From the NCBI RefSeq assembly GCF_900095885.1, contig NZ_LT615367.1, forward strand, positions 3,410,001 through 3,474,000: a stretch of 64,000 bases of DNA, given 5' to 3'. This DNA comes from Dickeya aquatica (lineage in GTDB: Bacteria; Pseudomonadota; Gammaproteobacteria; Enterobacterales; Enterobacteriaceae). Made by a program: the position numbers and the translations under genes. Below the pieces are notes generated by a model. The model made no database searches and was not told the origin of the DNA. It saw nothing but the letters and a program-made list of their open reading frames with translations. Each line of letters begins with the position of its first letter. Positions within the stretch are counted from its first letter, which is position 1. Shown one piece after another: positions 29,790 to 39,271 of the stretch.

Positions 29790-30053
29790 TCAGTACTTTC
29801 GGCCCAAAGCCACCTGTAGTGCCTCTTTATCCAGCATGGCTTCGGCGAGCAGCTTCTTGAGGCGGGCGTTCTCTTCTTCAAGTGACTTAAGCCTTTTTAC
29901 TTCAGGTACGTCCATGCCACCAAACTTCTTACGCCACGTATAAAACGTGGCGTCGGAGATGGCGTACTTACGGCAAAGTTCGCGGGCGGAAACACCCGCC
30001 TCGGCTTCGCGAAGAATATTGATGATCTGTTCGTCGGAAAAACGCTTCTTCAT
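29790..30053 (-). CDS. IS3-family OrfA, HTH_Tnp_1 protein
   Basis: An 87-residue DNA-binding subunit. The N-terminal helix-turn-helix is [18 protein letters not shown] through [17 protein letters not shown], and a leucine-zipper-like coil follows ([20 protein letters not shown]). It belongs to the IS3 element and overlaps the OrfB reading frame at its 3' end, the expected place for frameshifting. Confidence 0.93.
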   Translation of the reverse strand: MKKRFSDEQIINILREAEAGVSARELCRKYAISDATFYTWRKKFGGMDVPEVKRLKSLEEENARLKKLLAEAMLDKEALQVALGRKY

Positions 30054-30124
30054 GGGGTTGTCCTCATGTTGCTGATGAAGACATTACTAACATCGTCGTG
30101 TGTTAATCAATGGGGAGCAGGTCA

Positions 30125-31366
30125 CATATTGTTGAAAGCTCGACAGCATTGTGGAACGAAGTGGAAAGGGTTGAGCGTCAGAAAGACGGTCAAACAGCCC
30201 GTTATTTTGATGTGGCTATTCCCTGTGAACTGGACAATGAAGACAAGATAAAACTGGTTGTTGAATACTGCCAGAAGAATTTCGTTGATAAGGGTATGAT
30301 TGCCGATATAGCCTTCCACGATTTGGATGGTAATAATCCCCATGCACATGTGATGTTGACATTAAAACCGATCACCGCTGATGGCTTTGGTAAAAAAGAA
30401 AGGAGCTGGAATGACAAGAAAAACGTAATCCTGTGGCGTGAAGGGTGGTCTGCTCTTGCCAATCGCTATCTTGAAGCATCAGGCGTGTCAGAACGTATTG
30501 ATCATCGTTCTATTGAGGCTCAACATAATGAAGCACTCGAACATACTGCTATTACCTTGGATGCAGAAGAAAAAGCACTATGGCTTGCCAAGGCAACAGC
30601 AACCAGCCGTCCGGCAATGCAGCGTGTTCATCGTGCCAAATGGAACAGTCGAAGCGTTCAGGAAAAACGTGCGGCAGAACAGGCTGTACGTGATGAGATG
30701 AAGCTGGAAGCACAGGCTACATACAACACTTTCAAAGATTTGGATCTTCAGATCGTTGTTGACCTCCGAAGCTTTACCGTGTCGCAGCTTCCTGAACCTG
30801 TTGAAATCGTCTTACCTGAAATACAACCTCGAACAGAGTTCACTGAAACAGGTTCACAGTCGTCGTCATCAGAAGACCAAAAGCCTGTTCTGGTTGCCCC
30901 TGCGCCTCATACACGCACCAAATTGAAAACCCCATCCTCTTCAACTGCCAGAGCGGTCAAACGCGCTCCTGTGAAAACGAAGAGGAAACATGTTGAGCCT
31001 CGTCAAAGTGGTTTGTTCAAGCGTTTCACTTTACTGGTAGTGGAATATATAAGAGAAAAATTTGTCTGGGCCAAGAAGAAACCCGCTCCTGTTTCCGTTG
31101 ATGCGGATCACGATAAACGTATAGCTGAAAACTATGTCTTTGATGAGGTTCAAGGCATCTATGTTTCACGCGCAGAGTTTGAAAAGCGTGTCAGGTTTAA
31201 CAGTGATGATTATAAGCCTTCACCCACTGAGATTAAACGTTTCCCAAACCGCCCGATTAAACCATCACTGCCTGATAACGAACTTGACTACATACCAACA
31301 CCTGCTGCCAACAGGGAAAATCCTGTGTCTAAGCTGAGACCTCCCGGTTATAGAAGTAGAGAGTGA
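30125..31366 (+). pseudogene. MobA/MobL-type relaxase, 5' end replaced by IS3 (copy 1)
   Basis: About 413 codons of relaxase remain. The readable part starts at SHIVESSTALWNEVERVE and contains NPHAHVMLTLKP, the metal-binding histidine motif of MobA/MobL relaxases, then a long basic, Pro-rich C-terminal region. The expected first 50-60 residues, including the N-terminal catalytic segment, are missing because the IS3 right end lies at 30124. An in-frame ATG inside the IS end (30110) could still start a chimeric product, but it would lack nicking activity. A second copy of the 3' part lies at 34922-36731. The gene points to a mobilisable plasmid or element as one source of this island. Confidence 0.85.
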
Positions 31367-31453
31367 TCGACAAACAGAATGCTTCTTGCCCAGTAGGCTT
31401 GACAGGTTATCTAAAATATTAAATAACCCACTCATTCATAGCAGGAGGTGTAT

Positions 31454-31573
31454 ATGGCTTTAAAATTATATTACAGTCCTTTCCATGCGACACGTAATGC
31501 TGAAACTGCCAGCAAAATGGTAATGACAATGGATTTACCAATAATGATTATCAATTTCATACAACAGTCTTAA
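31454..31573 (+). CDS. Possible 39-residue peptide, doubtful
   Basis: A short frame (MALKLYYSPFHATRNAET then MVMTMDLPIMIINFIQQS) with a near-ideal ribosome site AGGAGG placed 6 bases before ATG 31454. It lies directly after relaxase copy 1 and may be the remaining start of a longer lost gene. Length and lack of family make it doubtful. Confidence 0.3.
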   Translation: MALKLYYSPFHATRNAETASKMVMTMDLPIMIINFIQQS

Positions 31574-31775
31574 AATAAAAGAACCAATCAATTATTGATA
31601 CCAATGTATCAATCAGACCATTTCCCATAGATTGAGGTGTTCGCCCCGTTAAATAAGGATCTAGAGTAGAGTTCGTTACAGGGTAAGCAGCAGTTGCATA
31701 GTTTGTATATAAGATTGTGAACCATATTAAACATGTCGCGCCAAATGCTTTTATTTTAAAATAACTACTTTTCAT
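31557..31775 (-). CDS. Small putative secreted peptide
   Basis: A 72-residue frame. The N-terminus looks like a Sec signal peptide: basic MKSSYFKIKAFG, a hydrophobic core CLIWFTILY, then a plausible cleavage after ATA-A. The mature part would be about 40 residues with a hydrophobic C-terminus. It lies downstream of and co-directional with the metallopeptidase gene, about 180 bp away. No family is recognised. It overlaps the opposite-strand 39-residue frame by 17 bases. Confidence 0.4.
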   Translation of the reverse strand: MKSSYFKIKAFGATCLIWFTILYTNYATAAYPVTNSTLDPYLTGRTPQSMGNGLIDTLVSIIDWFFYFKTVV

Positions 31776-31900
31776 CACCAAAGTTTTTTATTTATTAAAT
31801 TAATTTCAGTTAAATTGTCAATTGTATTAATCATTGTAATTTATTGGTATGATTTTTTTAGAAAACCATTATTAACCGAAGTAATCTCTGTTCAGCATCG

Positions 31901-31919
31901 TGATTGTTTCGAACAATCA
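31901..31919. repeat. Dispersed inverted repeat TGATTGTT-TCG-AACAATCA
   Basis: A perfect 8-bp inverted repeat with a 3-base loop, 40 bases beyond the metallopeptidase stop. The same TGATTGT/ACAATCA core recurs at 43877-43897 and 44017-44037 upstream of the rep-like gene. Confidence 0.6.
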
Positions 31920-31956
31920 TAGAGTGCTGCTTCAAAAAAGGAATACGTACAGCCAT

Positions 31957-33153
31957 TTACGGACGATTTTTAGAAAAACCATTAACGATACACCCTACCT
32001 TATCCTCTATGATTAATTTTACAGACTTTATTCCACGTTGTATCTTGCTCAAGTTTTTGTTTGCAATCCATTCACTAGCATGTTTACATCCAATTTCAAA
32101 GGCATCCTGATGATATCCATGTGGGTTCTTTTTATTTATTTTACTAAGTATGTAGCTCGTGAATGGAAACCTAACTTTCATACACTCAATAGAATCATCT
32201 ATTTTACGTTCATTTAAACCATGTAGAATATTCACAACTCCGATAAATTTACTTAGCTGTGGTTTACCCTGATTCAAGTCCCTGCCAATATCATATACTA
32301 CATTGTCGGCTATAGTAGCTGACATATATTCATGAATTTCATAGAAAGACTTAAATGCTCTCCCATTGCGATCATTCAAATAATTGGCAATACTCGGATA
32401 TGAGTAATAATTCTCGTTTTTATGCGTTGTCCTATAATGATGTAATGCATTAATAATCAAATTAGAACGAGAAGAATCATACAACCTATCAATGAGAATG
32501 CAGCTATATAAATCCGCATAACTTTCTGTTATTGCTTTATGAGCAATACTAGTCACATAATTTATTCCTTCGACACACAACCCGTTCAACTTAACAAACG
32601 GATTTAGGAAAGATGCTTCCGGTGTCGTTGGTTCCAATAGATAACCATCACGCTTTTCTAACTGGTGATGAATAGCATGGCCTATCTCATGCAGGAGAAC
32701 GAGGTTAGTAGCTTCTTCATGACTACAATCTGCTGCCAAGAGCGATTTGTAAACTTCGTATTCATTAACCGCCTTGCCTACTTCGTTCTTATCTTTGTAG
32801 AGATTTTTACTAATATAAATGCTTTCTGTTCCCGGTTGATATGAGGTTGTTAACTTACCAACGAAGGTTTTTAGGCTGGGATCGTGGAGAAAGACGTTTA
32901 CTCTCGATTTCATTCTCGCCCATAATGAGAATTTGTAAAAAATAATAGGAATGGTTTTATCTATTGAAGGAAAATGAGCATTGTTATTTTTGTTTAATAA
33001 GTCCAATAATTTCTTATGATCTAAAAGATCATGCTTCTTTGAATCCCTACCATACTCAGTAAAACCAGAATTCGTCATCGTTTTCTGACGTTTTTTATTT
33101 ACTTTAATAATGAATTTATTAAAAACACTTTCATTATGATATTCTATTTTCAC
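31957..33153 (-). CDS. Putative gluzincin zinc metallopeptidase
   Basis: A 398-residue protein with the zinc motif HEIGHAIHH near residue 150 and a downstream acidic segment ITESYADLYSC that fits the third (Glu) ligand of gluzincins. No signal peptide is visible and the N-terminus is basic. The GTG start at 33153 overlaps the stop of the upstream 116-residue gene in a GTGA arrangement, so the two are translationally coupled. Codon use is AT-rich and unlike the core. Possibilities include an effector or toxin protease paired with the small partner, or a defence protease. The sequence does not decide. Confidence 0.75.
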   Translation of the reverse strand: MKIEYHNESVFNKFIIKVNKKRQKTMTNSGFTEYGRDSKKHDLLDHKKLLDLLNKNNNAHFPSIDKTIPIIFYKFSLWARMKSRVNVFLHDPSLKTFVGKLTTSYQPGTESIYISKNLYKDKNEVGKAVNEYEVYKSLLAADCSHEEATNLVLLHEIGHAIHHQLEKRDGYLLEPTTPEASFLNPFVKLNGLCVEGINYVTSIAHKAITESYADLYSCILIDRLYDSSRSNLIINALHHYRTTHKNENYYSYPSIANYLNDRNGRAFKSFYEIHEYMSATIADNVVYDIGRDLNQGKPQLSKFIGVVNILHGLNERKIDDSIECMKVRFPFTSYILSKINKKNPHGYHQDAFEIGCKHASEWIANKNLSKIQRGIKSVKLIIEDKVGCIVNGFSKNRP

Positions 33154-33500
33154 TTATGTGTCATCTCTATTACCTCAACCTCATATTTTTTAATTCTATC
33201 ATTATCATCAAGAAAAGCAAAAGCTACTGAGAAATTATTTTTTACATGATTTTTTAAGTAACCATCCAAGAAGAATCCAATATCGAAACTATAAATACAT
33301 TCATTTATATATAATCCCATAACACCGCTTTCCATTTCAATATTAAAATCATTGCGTTTCATTGCACTTTTAATCTCATCTTCTAGTTTACTTTCTGTTC
33401 TTATAGCAATAAGAAAAAGCTCCTTATCTATGTCATGAGTATATATTTTAAAATCTGGCTCTATTAACTTCTTATCATCAATTATTAACTCTAACTTCAT
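33150..33500 (-). CDS. 116-residue partner of the metallopeptidase
   Basis: An acidic, cytosolic protein with no recognised domain. It has a good ribosome site (AAAGGAG) before ATG 33500 and overlaps the metallopeptidase gene by four bases. Tight coupling in this order suggests a chaperone, inhibitor or immunity role for the protease, as inference from arrangement only. Confidence 0.7.
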   Translation of the reverse strand: MKLELIIDDKKLIEPDFKIYTHDIDKELFLIAIRTESKLEDEIKSAMKRNDFNIEMESGVMGLYINECIYSFDIGFFLDGYLKNHVKNNFSVAFAFLDDNDRIKKYEVEVIEMTHK

Positions 33501-33698
33501 TTTTTATCTCCTTTATTAAATATGTTATGGAGATAATCAATTTATAACAGGCTGTCAAATAGTCGTTAAAAGCAAAGAGGACCATAGCCCTCTTTTATTA
33601 TTTTATTCATCATTGATTCGGTTCTTCACTTCAACCAGAAGATACTCTATCGTTAAAAACTCAGCATCGTTGATGATTGGAACTAGAGACACGATTAT

Positions 33699-34613
33699 TT
33701 ACTCGTTCTTTTTTATAGCAGCCAGAAGCTTGTTATATTCTCCGAATTTGGTAATCTCATAATCTTTTACATTTAAAATAATATTTTCCAATATGCTTAT
33801 CATTAATTTATTAATCAAATTCAATAAACTTTCTGATGTAACACCAGCAGAACTGTTACCTTTAGTGTATAGTATATTATTATTTTCCAGTAATGCGATA
33901 TGCCCTAACATTCCTATTTTAGTAAATTCAGCCCCATCTAGGATTAATTTCCCCCTATCATTAGCAATGATATTATCATAATTGTATGAAATTAATTTTT
34001 TCAGTATTGATTCACCGAGCATGAATTGTTGATCAGCAGTGAACCTGAGAAAAAGATAATTTTTCACCTCTCCACTACTCGTCCTTAACAATGGAGCGTA
34101 ATCAAAATTCATTGAGTTATGTTTTATATAATTATTTAATAAAAAAATAATATCATAACTACCATCAATTAAAAATTTCATTGAACTATCAAATGTATTG
34201 TGACAACGCTGCAGGTACTCTTCTTTGTAACCCTCGCTAGATTTTGATAAAACACCAATTTCATATCGTTTAAATACGTCTAATTTTGCTTCATCATAAC
34301 CATTTTTATCTATGTTTTTTCTGAACCCATCAAATCTTGGAGCCAATGGCTTTGGGAGTATCGTTCCAATGATAGAATAAATAACATAGGGAAGATAGTA
34401 TTCTGCTAACGTTGCTGAATTATTGATAATAATATCATGGTAATAACGGCAGTCATCTTCTACGTAATGGGTATTGCGTGGCCTGTTTAACATAGTAACA
34501 AATTGATCACGAAAATATATTAGCTTTCTTAACTGATATTCTAAAGATGTTTCATAGAAGGTTTTTGCTGGTATAGTCCCTTGCCTTGGTTCATATCCGG
34601 GTAAAATGGGCAT
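33699..34613 (-). CDS. 304-residue protein of unknown function
   Basis: A mostly helical-looking protein without signal peptide. ATG 34613 is preceded by AAGGAGAG. A segment near residue 165 (LLNNYIKHNS) resembles the N-x-x-KHN signature seen in some HEPN-like and abortive-infection proteins, but this is a weak likeness. It is co-directional with the 116-residue gene and the metallopeptidase, about 200 bp upstream of them, and low in GC. It probably belongs to the same cargo group. Confidence 0.65.
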   Translation of the reverse strand: MPILPGYEPRQGTIPAKTFYETSLEYQLRKLIYFRDQFVTMLNRPRNTHYVEDDCRYYHDIIINNSATLAEYYLPYVIYSIIGTILPKPLAPRFDGFRKNIDKNGYDEAKLDVFKRYEIGVLSKSSEGYKEEYLQRCHNTFDSSMKFLIDGSYDIIFLLNNYIKHNSMNFDYAPLLRTSSGEVKNYLFLRFTADQQFMLGESILKKLISYNYDNIIANDRGKLILDGAEFTKIGMLGHIALLENNNILYTKGNSSAGVTSESLLNLINKLMISILENIILNVKDYEITKFGEYNKLLAAIKKNE

Positions 34614-35051
34614 TATTACTCTCCTTAAGATAACCATATTTAATCGATTTAGTCTTTTTTTCTACTTCATTTAGCTTTGAAATAAATACTTTATGTAGAT
34701 TTGCATAATCATTTTTATAGCTACGATTTTTTTCTAAAAGAAACTCGAGAAAACCCCTTAAAATGGGAAAACCCTGCTTTCCTACAATGTATCTGAGAAT
34801 TTTTAACGATTTTTTTGATTGCTGACATAATGATCTCTTTAATAAAAAAGATCTTTATCTTATTTTTCTATTTAATATAAAATAAAGTGATTAAATTTTC
34901 AATGACATATTCAATATATAAAGAGCTGGCAGTGATGCACGTATTGAACATCGTTCTATTGAGATCCAGCATGATGAAGCCCTTGAGAATGCTACCATTA
35001 CTTTAGACATTGAAGAAAAAGCACTATGGATTGCTAAGGCAGCATTAACTA

Positions 35052-35973
35052 GGCTGTGTCCCGTAACTGTTTTTTGTACAATCAGGGACATGATTTTGCC
35101 ACAAAAAGTACTTCAATTTGGCTCGTTACGATTTTCCCGATGATGCATGGGCGCTGATTTCTCCCATGCTGCCGCCTGAAAGAGGCTCTTCCAGAGGCGG
35201 CCGTCCTTACTTTGCTCACCGGCATGTCATGAATGGCATATTTTGGGTGCTTTGCTCCGGCGCGCCATGGCGGGATTTACCTGAGCGTTATGGTCAATGG
35301 AAAACGATTTACAACCGCTTTAACCGGTGGTCTAAAGCCGGAGTAATAAACAGTATTTTCAATAAATTACTCCAGATTCTGGATGAGGGCGCACTGATTG
35401 ACTGGGATGTTATCGCGCTGGATGGCAGTAACGTTCGCGCCCTGAAAGCGGCCGCTGGTGCGAAAAAAAACATCCCGATGAACACGAGGACCATGGGCTG
35501 GGTCGCTCACGCGGCGGCTTTGGCACCAAAATCCATCTGGCGACAGATGGCACAGGATTACCGCTAAGTTTTTGCCTGAGCGGTGGACAGGCCCACGAAA
35601 GCCGGTATGCGGAAACGTTGCTTAACCGCGTCGGGATTATCCGAAGAAGTGGGCATCTGAAATCGCGTCCGAAAGCGGTACTGGCGGATAAGGGTTACTC
35701 AAGTAACAGCCTCCGCATTCATTTGAAAATAAAGGGAATAAAAGTGGTAATTCCGTTTAAATCGAATGAAAAAGCCAGTCAGGACAGACGTCGGCCCCTC
35801 GACAGAGGCCTGTACAAAAAACGCAATGTCGTGGAGCGCTGCTTTGCGATACTCAAAGAAAATCGTCGTATCGCTACACGCTCGGAAAAAACAGCCAGAA
35901 ACTACCTGAGTATGCTAAAGCTGGGGGCGATCAGGTTATTTTTAAAGCGGTTGTTAAGTTAAGGGACACAGCC
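35052..35973 (+). mobile_element. IS5-family insertion sequence, IS427-like group
   Basis: A 922-bp element with terminal inverted repeats GGCTGTGTCCC at the left end and GGGACACAGCC at the right. A TA duplication (35050-35051 and 35974-35975) lies in a CTAG context. Removing the IS and one TA restores AACTAGCCGTCC, which matches AACCAGCCGTCC in relaxase copy 1, so the insertion is precise. Confidence 0.93.
35118..35962 (+). CDS. IS5-family transposase made by -1 frameshift
   Basis: Two overlapping frames give one DDE transposase of about 281 residues. Frame 1 runs from ATG 35118 to 35567 and contains the first Asp (VIALDGSNVRA). At a run of eight A residues (35463-35470) a -1 slip moves into the frame reading HPDEHEDHGLGRSRGGFGTK and on to 35962. 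That frame has the second Asp (VLADKGYSS) and Glu (RNVVERCFAILKENRRI). The A-run is the usual slippery site of this IS group, so the element is probably active rather than broken. Confidence 0.88.
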
Positions 35974-36929
35974 TAGCCGTCCACCAATGCAACGTGTTCA
36001 TCGTGCCAAGTGGAACAGTCGCAGCGTTCAGGAAAAACGTGCTGCTGAACAGGCTGTTCGTGATGAGATGAAACAGGAAGCACAGGCTACATACAACACC
36101 TTCAAATCTTTGGATCTTCAGATCGTTGTTGACCTCAGAAGCTTTACCGTATCAGAAATGCCTGAGCCTGTTGAAATCGTCTTGCCTGAAATACAACCTC
36201 AAACAGAGTTCTCTGAAACAGGTTCGCAGTCATCATCATCAGAAGACCAAAAGCCTGTTCTGGTTGCCCCTGCACCTCATACACGCACCAAATTGAAAAC
36301 CCCATCTCCTTCAACGGCCAGAACGGATAAACGCCCCCCCTGTTAAAAGCAAGAGGAAGCAGGTTAAACCTCATCAGGATGGTGTGTTCAAGCGTTTCAC
36401 CCTACTGGTGGTTGAATATATAAGGGAGAAATTCGTCTGGGCAAAGAAGAAGCCCATTCCTTCTGATGTTGAGCACGATAAACGTATTGCCGAAAACTAC
36501 GTGTTTGATGAGATTCAGGGCATATATGTACCACGAGCTGAGTATGAGAGACGTGCCAAGTTTAACCGTGATGATTACAAGCCAACAGCGGATGAGATCA
36601 GGCGTTTTCCTAAGCGTCCACAGCAAAACTCCAGTGATGGCAGCGTTCTGCCCTATGCACCATCATCACAGTTGAAAAGCTTTGCGTCCCCGAAAATGAG
36701 CGCAAGATCATTCCGTAATATCATAAAATGAAATATAGTATATACTACTTCCAGCAACTCTCTGAGAAAAAGCTCAAAATGCAACAAAGTCATAATTCTT
36801 TTTATTTTAATGAATTAATTACTCATCACAGACAAAGTACTTTTAGTCATACTAATAATACAATTATATTATTTTCACGATAAGTATCGCTCACAATAAA
36901 CTCACTAACGTAATAAAAAAAGGATAAAT

Positions 36930-38315
36930 ATGTTATCTAATATTAAGCTAAAGAATTTCAAATCATTTTCTTCGGAAACTGAAATTCCCTTGGCTCCCAT
37001 AACACTAATATATGGTCCAAACTCCTCCGGCAAAAGTAGTATCATTCAATCTCTTCTCGCTTTAAAACAAACACTTACGGGAAAAAACAAAAACGGCGAA
37101 TTTATATCTTCTGGAGATTGCTTAGATTTGGGTGATTTTGAGTCTGTCATCAGCAATCACGAATTAGCCCGAGATTTGTCTATTAGCATATCGTTTAAGA
37201 ATGGAATGAGCATTACAGAGTATAATGATGAGTTCATGTTTCAACCAATATTTGGTGCGGAAGATGTAAGGCAATTCAGTGCTACCTATAAACATTCTGA
37301 AACCAATCAGACGAACAACTTGACCAGTAATAAAAATTATTTATCAGATTTTAAATATACTGCCACTCAAGCAAAATCAGAAAAAAAACTATTTGAAATG
37401 GATGTAATAGGCACCAAGCTTGGTAATTACTCTTTCGACAACAATGGATTTGATGATTTGTCCATTTTTTTTAATAAACGTGACCGTCGAACCAAAAAAT
37501 TAGAAATACCAGAATATTATAATGAACTTATTAGCGCAAAAATTGCAATATCGCCAATTCTGGCAATTCCTATATACTCGCCTGTAAGAGAAGATTTTAA
37601 TATAATAACTAATTACTTTAACTCTATCGCTTACGAAATACGGCATGAGCTTTTAAAAATAAATTATCTTGGTCCACTGAGAACTCACCCTAGAAGGTTT
37701 TATTCATCCGAAAGAGAAAATATCAAGAAGAACAAAGGCCAGACAAACTTAGGGGCAGACCTATATTATGGTGGAGAGTTAGGGCAGGAAAAGGTCAACT
37801 ATTGGTTGAATAAATTTGATATCCCTTACAAATTAAGTGTAGAAAATATCGGAAACAGTATTACTGGTAATATTATCTCACTGATGCTTTGTGATACGAG
37901 AAATAATACAAGCGTCACTCCTGCTGATGTTGGGTTTGGAATAGGGCAGGTTCTTCCAATAATCACTTGTGCAGTAACAAAAAAAAGCCAAACAATATGT
38001 GTTGAGCAACCTGAGATACATTTGCATCCCAGATTACAAGCACATCTTGCAGATTTATTTATTGAGACTTCAAGTAGTGATGATGGAAACCAATGGATAA
38101 TAGAAACTCATAGTGAGGCTCTGATCCTTAGATTACAGAGAAGAATTAGAGAAAAGAAAATAGATAAAAATTTCGTCAAGGTACTTTATGTCGATGTTGG
38201 GCTATCAGGATCTAGTATTATGGAATTACCATTGGACGAGGAAGGTGATTTTTTAAAACATTGGCCGGAAGGATTCTTTGAGGAACGAATGAAAGAAACT
38301 ATGGGGATTGACTAA
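36930..38315 (+). CDS. AAA family ATPase (ABC/OLD-like, DUF3696 type)
   Basis: A 461-residue cytosolic ATPase. It starts with an SMC/RecF-like strand and Walker A (GPNSSGKSS near 30), has an ABC-like signature region (DVGFGIGQVLPI near 330), Walker B (ICVEQPEIHLHPR near 355), and a switch histidine in IIETHSEALILRL near 390. No TOPRIM nuclease domain is fused, unlike OLD. Similar solitary ATPases are the sensor or regulator halves of several two-gene anti-phage systems, and here the next gene overlaps by one base (TAATG). Start ATG 36930 follows AAAAAGGATAAAT. Low GC and position in the island suggest recent acquisition. Confidence 0.85.
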   Translation: MLSNIKLKNFKSFSSETEIPLAPITLIYGPNSSGKSSIIQSLLALKQTLTGKNKNGEFISSGDCLDLGDFESVISNHELARDLSISISFKNGMSITEYNDEFMFQPIFGAEDVRQFSATYKHSETNQTNNLTSNKNYLSDFKYTATQAKSEKKLFEMDVIGTKLGNYSFDNNGFDDLSIFFNKRDRRTKKLEIPEYYNELISAKIAISPILAIPIYSPVREDFNIITNYFNSIAYEIRHELLKINYLGPLRTHPRRFYSSERENIKKNKGQTNLGADLYYGGELGQEKVNYWLNKFDIPYKLSVENIGNSITGNIISLMLCDTRNNTSVTPADVGFGIGQVLPIITCAVTKKSQTICVEQPEIHLHPRLQAHLADLFIETSSSDDGNQWIIETHSEALILRLQRRIREKKIDKNFVKVLYVDVGLSGSSIMELPLDEEGDFLKHWPEGFFEERMKETMGID

Positions 38316-39271
38316 TGTTAACGGAGTTTCATTTCGATGAATTCTATCTAGGAAGCGATGAATTCGATAGTGAAAATGCTATTTTCATTCATAGGAAAAT
38401 AATGGAGTCATGGAAAGATTTTGGCTGTTTCATTTATCCTGATGTAAAGAAGTCAGAGTATATCACATGGATAAATGGCCTTGATCCAAAAATATCAAAA
38501 TTATGGAATGTAGCATTTTCACATTATAAAAAAAGTCCAATGTTAAGTAACTATAAGCCAGTCTGCGATTTTAATAATTCTCTTGATATAGAACATTCTT
38601 ACAAACCTGACGAACTTGATTTGATAATCATACCTAATAACTCACAGCTTATCAGTCAGACACTTAGTGCAACGCATAAATTAGAAATATCTAAAACAAT
38701 CGAAATTACAGATAGTTTGAGCTTTTCTAATAGTAAGTCTTTATGTGAAAAAGATATAGCGGGAGGAGAGTCAATAGATGATATATTAGAAAAAAGATTT
38801 AGAAAATTAATAAAACATTCAAAGAAAATAACCATAATTGATAGATATTGGGCAAAGAATCATGAAGAAGATATCTCCCGTAGAAAACCTGCATTAGAGA
38901 AAATCTTAGACTTCATATATATTCTGAAAAAAAACATTTCAGTAGTGATCTACACATCAAACGTCGATAGCTCAGATAATTACAATACGACTTTAACTAA
39001 CTATGTTAATTTTACATTAAAAAAATCTCCAAATTTTAGTAAGTACATTTCTTACTTCGAGATTTCCGTTTGCGACGATTCGTTGTTTCAACCGAAAGGA
39101 CATGACAGATACATTGCATTTGATGATAAGATTTGTATCTTAGGAAGGGGGATCTCCATTTTTAGAGCTTACCCCGTTCAAAATTGCACTTTTAATATTA
39201 AAGACATAAATCAAACTCAATTTAATTCAATTTTAAAGGAATTTTCTAGAAACAGAAAACTTGTAATTTAA
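38315..39271 (+). CDS. Putative effector with a C-terminal MIT_C/PLD-like HDR motif
   Basis: A 318-residue protein whose start overlaps the ATPase stop by one base. Near the C-terminus (about 264-285) GHDRYIAFDD and ILGRGISIFR resemble the HDR-x-I ... I-x-x-GRG signature of the phospholipase-D-like MIT_C domain known from MITD1. Upstream TIIDRYW and VVIYTSN fit the first strands of such a domain. Residues 1-150 have no recognised domain. As partner of an ATPase it is a candidate effector, either nuclease-like or membrane/lipid acting. The domain call is by motif memory only. Confidence 0.6.
   Translation: MLTEFHFDEFYLGSDEFDSENAIFIHRKIMESWKDFGCFIYPDVKKSEYITWINGLDPKISKLWNVAFSHYKKSPMLSNYKPVCDFNNSLDIEHSYKPDELDLIIIPNNSQLISQTLSATHKLEISKTIEITDSLSFSNSKSLCEKDIAGGESIDDILEKRFRKLIKHSKKITIIDRYWAKNHEEDISRRKPALEKILDFIYILKKNISVVIYTSNVDSSDNYNTTLTNYVNFTLKKSPNFSKYISYFEISVCDDSLFQPKGHDRYIAFDDKICILGRGISIFRAYPVQNCTFNIKDINQTQFNSILKEFSRNRKLVI

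Larger units (their letters stand above)
28904..30124 (-). mobile_element. IS3-family insertion sequence, IS407-like group
   Basis: A complete 1221-bp element. Its terminal inverted repeats begin TGACCTGC at 28904 and end GCAGGTCA at 30124; homology extends imperfectly over about 40 bp at each end and both share GTTAGTAAT or TTAGTAAT internally. It encodes OrfA and OrfB on the minus strand in the usual frameshift arrangement. Flanks are ATAC on the left and CATA on the right, so there is no target duplication. On the right it abuts a relaxase gene that lacks its 5' end. Confidence 0.92.
34922..36731 (+). pseudogene. Relaxase 3'-part copy 2, broken by IS5 and a C-tract frameshift
   Basis: A second copy of the relaxase C-terminal half. 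It begins at EHRSIEIQHDEALENATITLD, matching copy 1 from about codon 120, and is interrupted by the IS5-family element at 35052-35973. It then continues RPPMQRVHRAKWNSRSVQEK as in copy 1. A run of seven C near 36334 shifts the frame relative to copy 1 (KRPP...VKSKRK), splitting the rest into a second frame that ends at 36731. DNA identity to copy 1 is roughly 90% where I compared it. Not functional. Confidence 0.85.

Noticed and set aside
28896..30132. Target-site duplication of the IS3 element
   Set aside because: Neither 3-bp nor 4-bp flanks match on the two sides, so no simple insertion can be claimed.
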